Below, in pieces: positions 8,752 to 8,782 of a stretch of 8,782 nt of DNA (position 1 is the stretch's first letter; each line of letters starts with the position of its first letter). Under the pieces are notes generated by a model. That model did no database searches and was not told the origin of the DNA. It was given only the letters and a program-made list of their open reading frames with translations. The position numbers and the translations under genes were made by a program. The stretch comes from Chrysiogenia bacterium (lineage in GTDB: Bacteria; JAGRBM01), in NCBI GenBank assembly GCA_020434085.1, contig JAGRBM010000211.1, positions 1 through 8,782 of the forward strand, read 5' to 3'.

Positions 8752-8782
8752 CGGCGCCTTCTTGCTCGCGCACTTCCATGAC

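Overview
The window is GC-rich bacterial DNA. It carries five protein genes, all on the minus strand, so they are read from right to left: ruvB, gdhA, hisS, aspS and a large lipoprotein gene cut by the left edge. Long open frames opposite these genes on the plus strand (up to 1040 codons) are shadows of GC-rich codon use. No tRNA, rRNA, CRISPR array, insertion sequence or phage integration site was seen. The gene content and protein features (hisS next to aspS, an AspRS with a His marker, large dockerin-like lipoproteins, about 60% or more G+C) fit a Gram-negative bacterium of the former Deltaproteobacteria or a related uncultured phylum. That placement is inference from style, not from a marker gene.

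Right part (6452-8751): ruvB, the Holliday-junction branch-migration motor, is followed after only 32 bases by gdhA, a hexameric-type glutamate dehydrogenase, so the two are probably co-transcribed. Directly after gdhA lies a perfect 10-bp hairpin without a U-tract (6413-6435). It is either an imperfect terminator or a dispersed intergenic repeat.

Middle part (3108-6323): hisS and aspS encode histidyl- and aspartyl-tRNA synthetases, a pairing found in many bacteria. A plausible promoter lies just upstream of hisS. A weaker one lies in the 150-base gap before aspS, which begins with GTG. The AspRS has the residue associated with the non-discriminating type (His42 in the RDHGG motif). This predicts that it also charges tRNA-Asn with Asp and that the genome carries the GatCAB amidotransferase.

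Left part (1-3107): a 567-base gene-free region holds a near-consensus sigma-70 promoter, a predicted leader of about 325 nt and several inverted repeats, one of them strong. After it comes a secreted lipoprotein of at least 846 residues. The lipoprotein has a lipobox at Cys24, degenerate helical repeats, a segment resembling a motif of phage tail proteins, and a Cys-containing C-terminal region with at least five dockerin/EF-hand-like calcium loops. This gene and its leader are the least ordinary content. The other four genes are housekeeping. I found no convincing new defence or mobile system.
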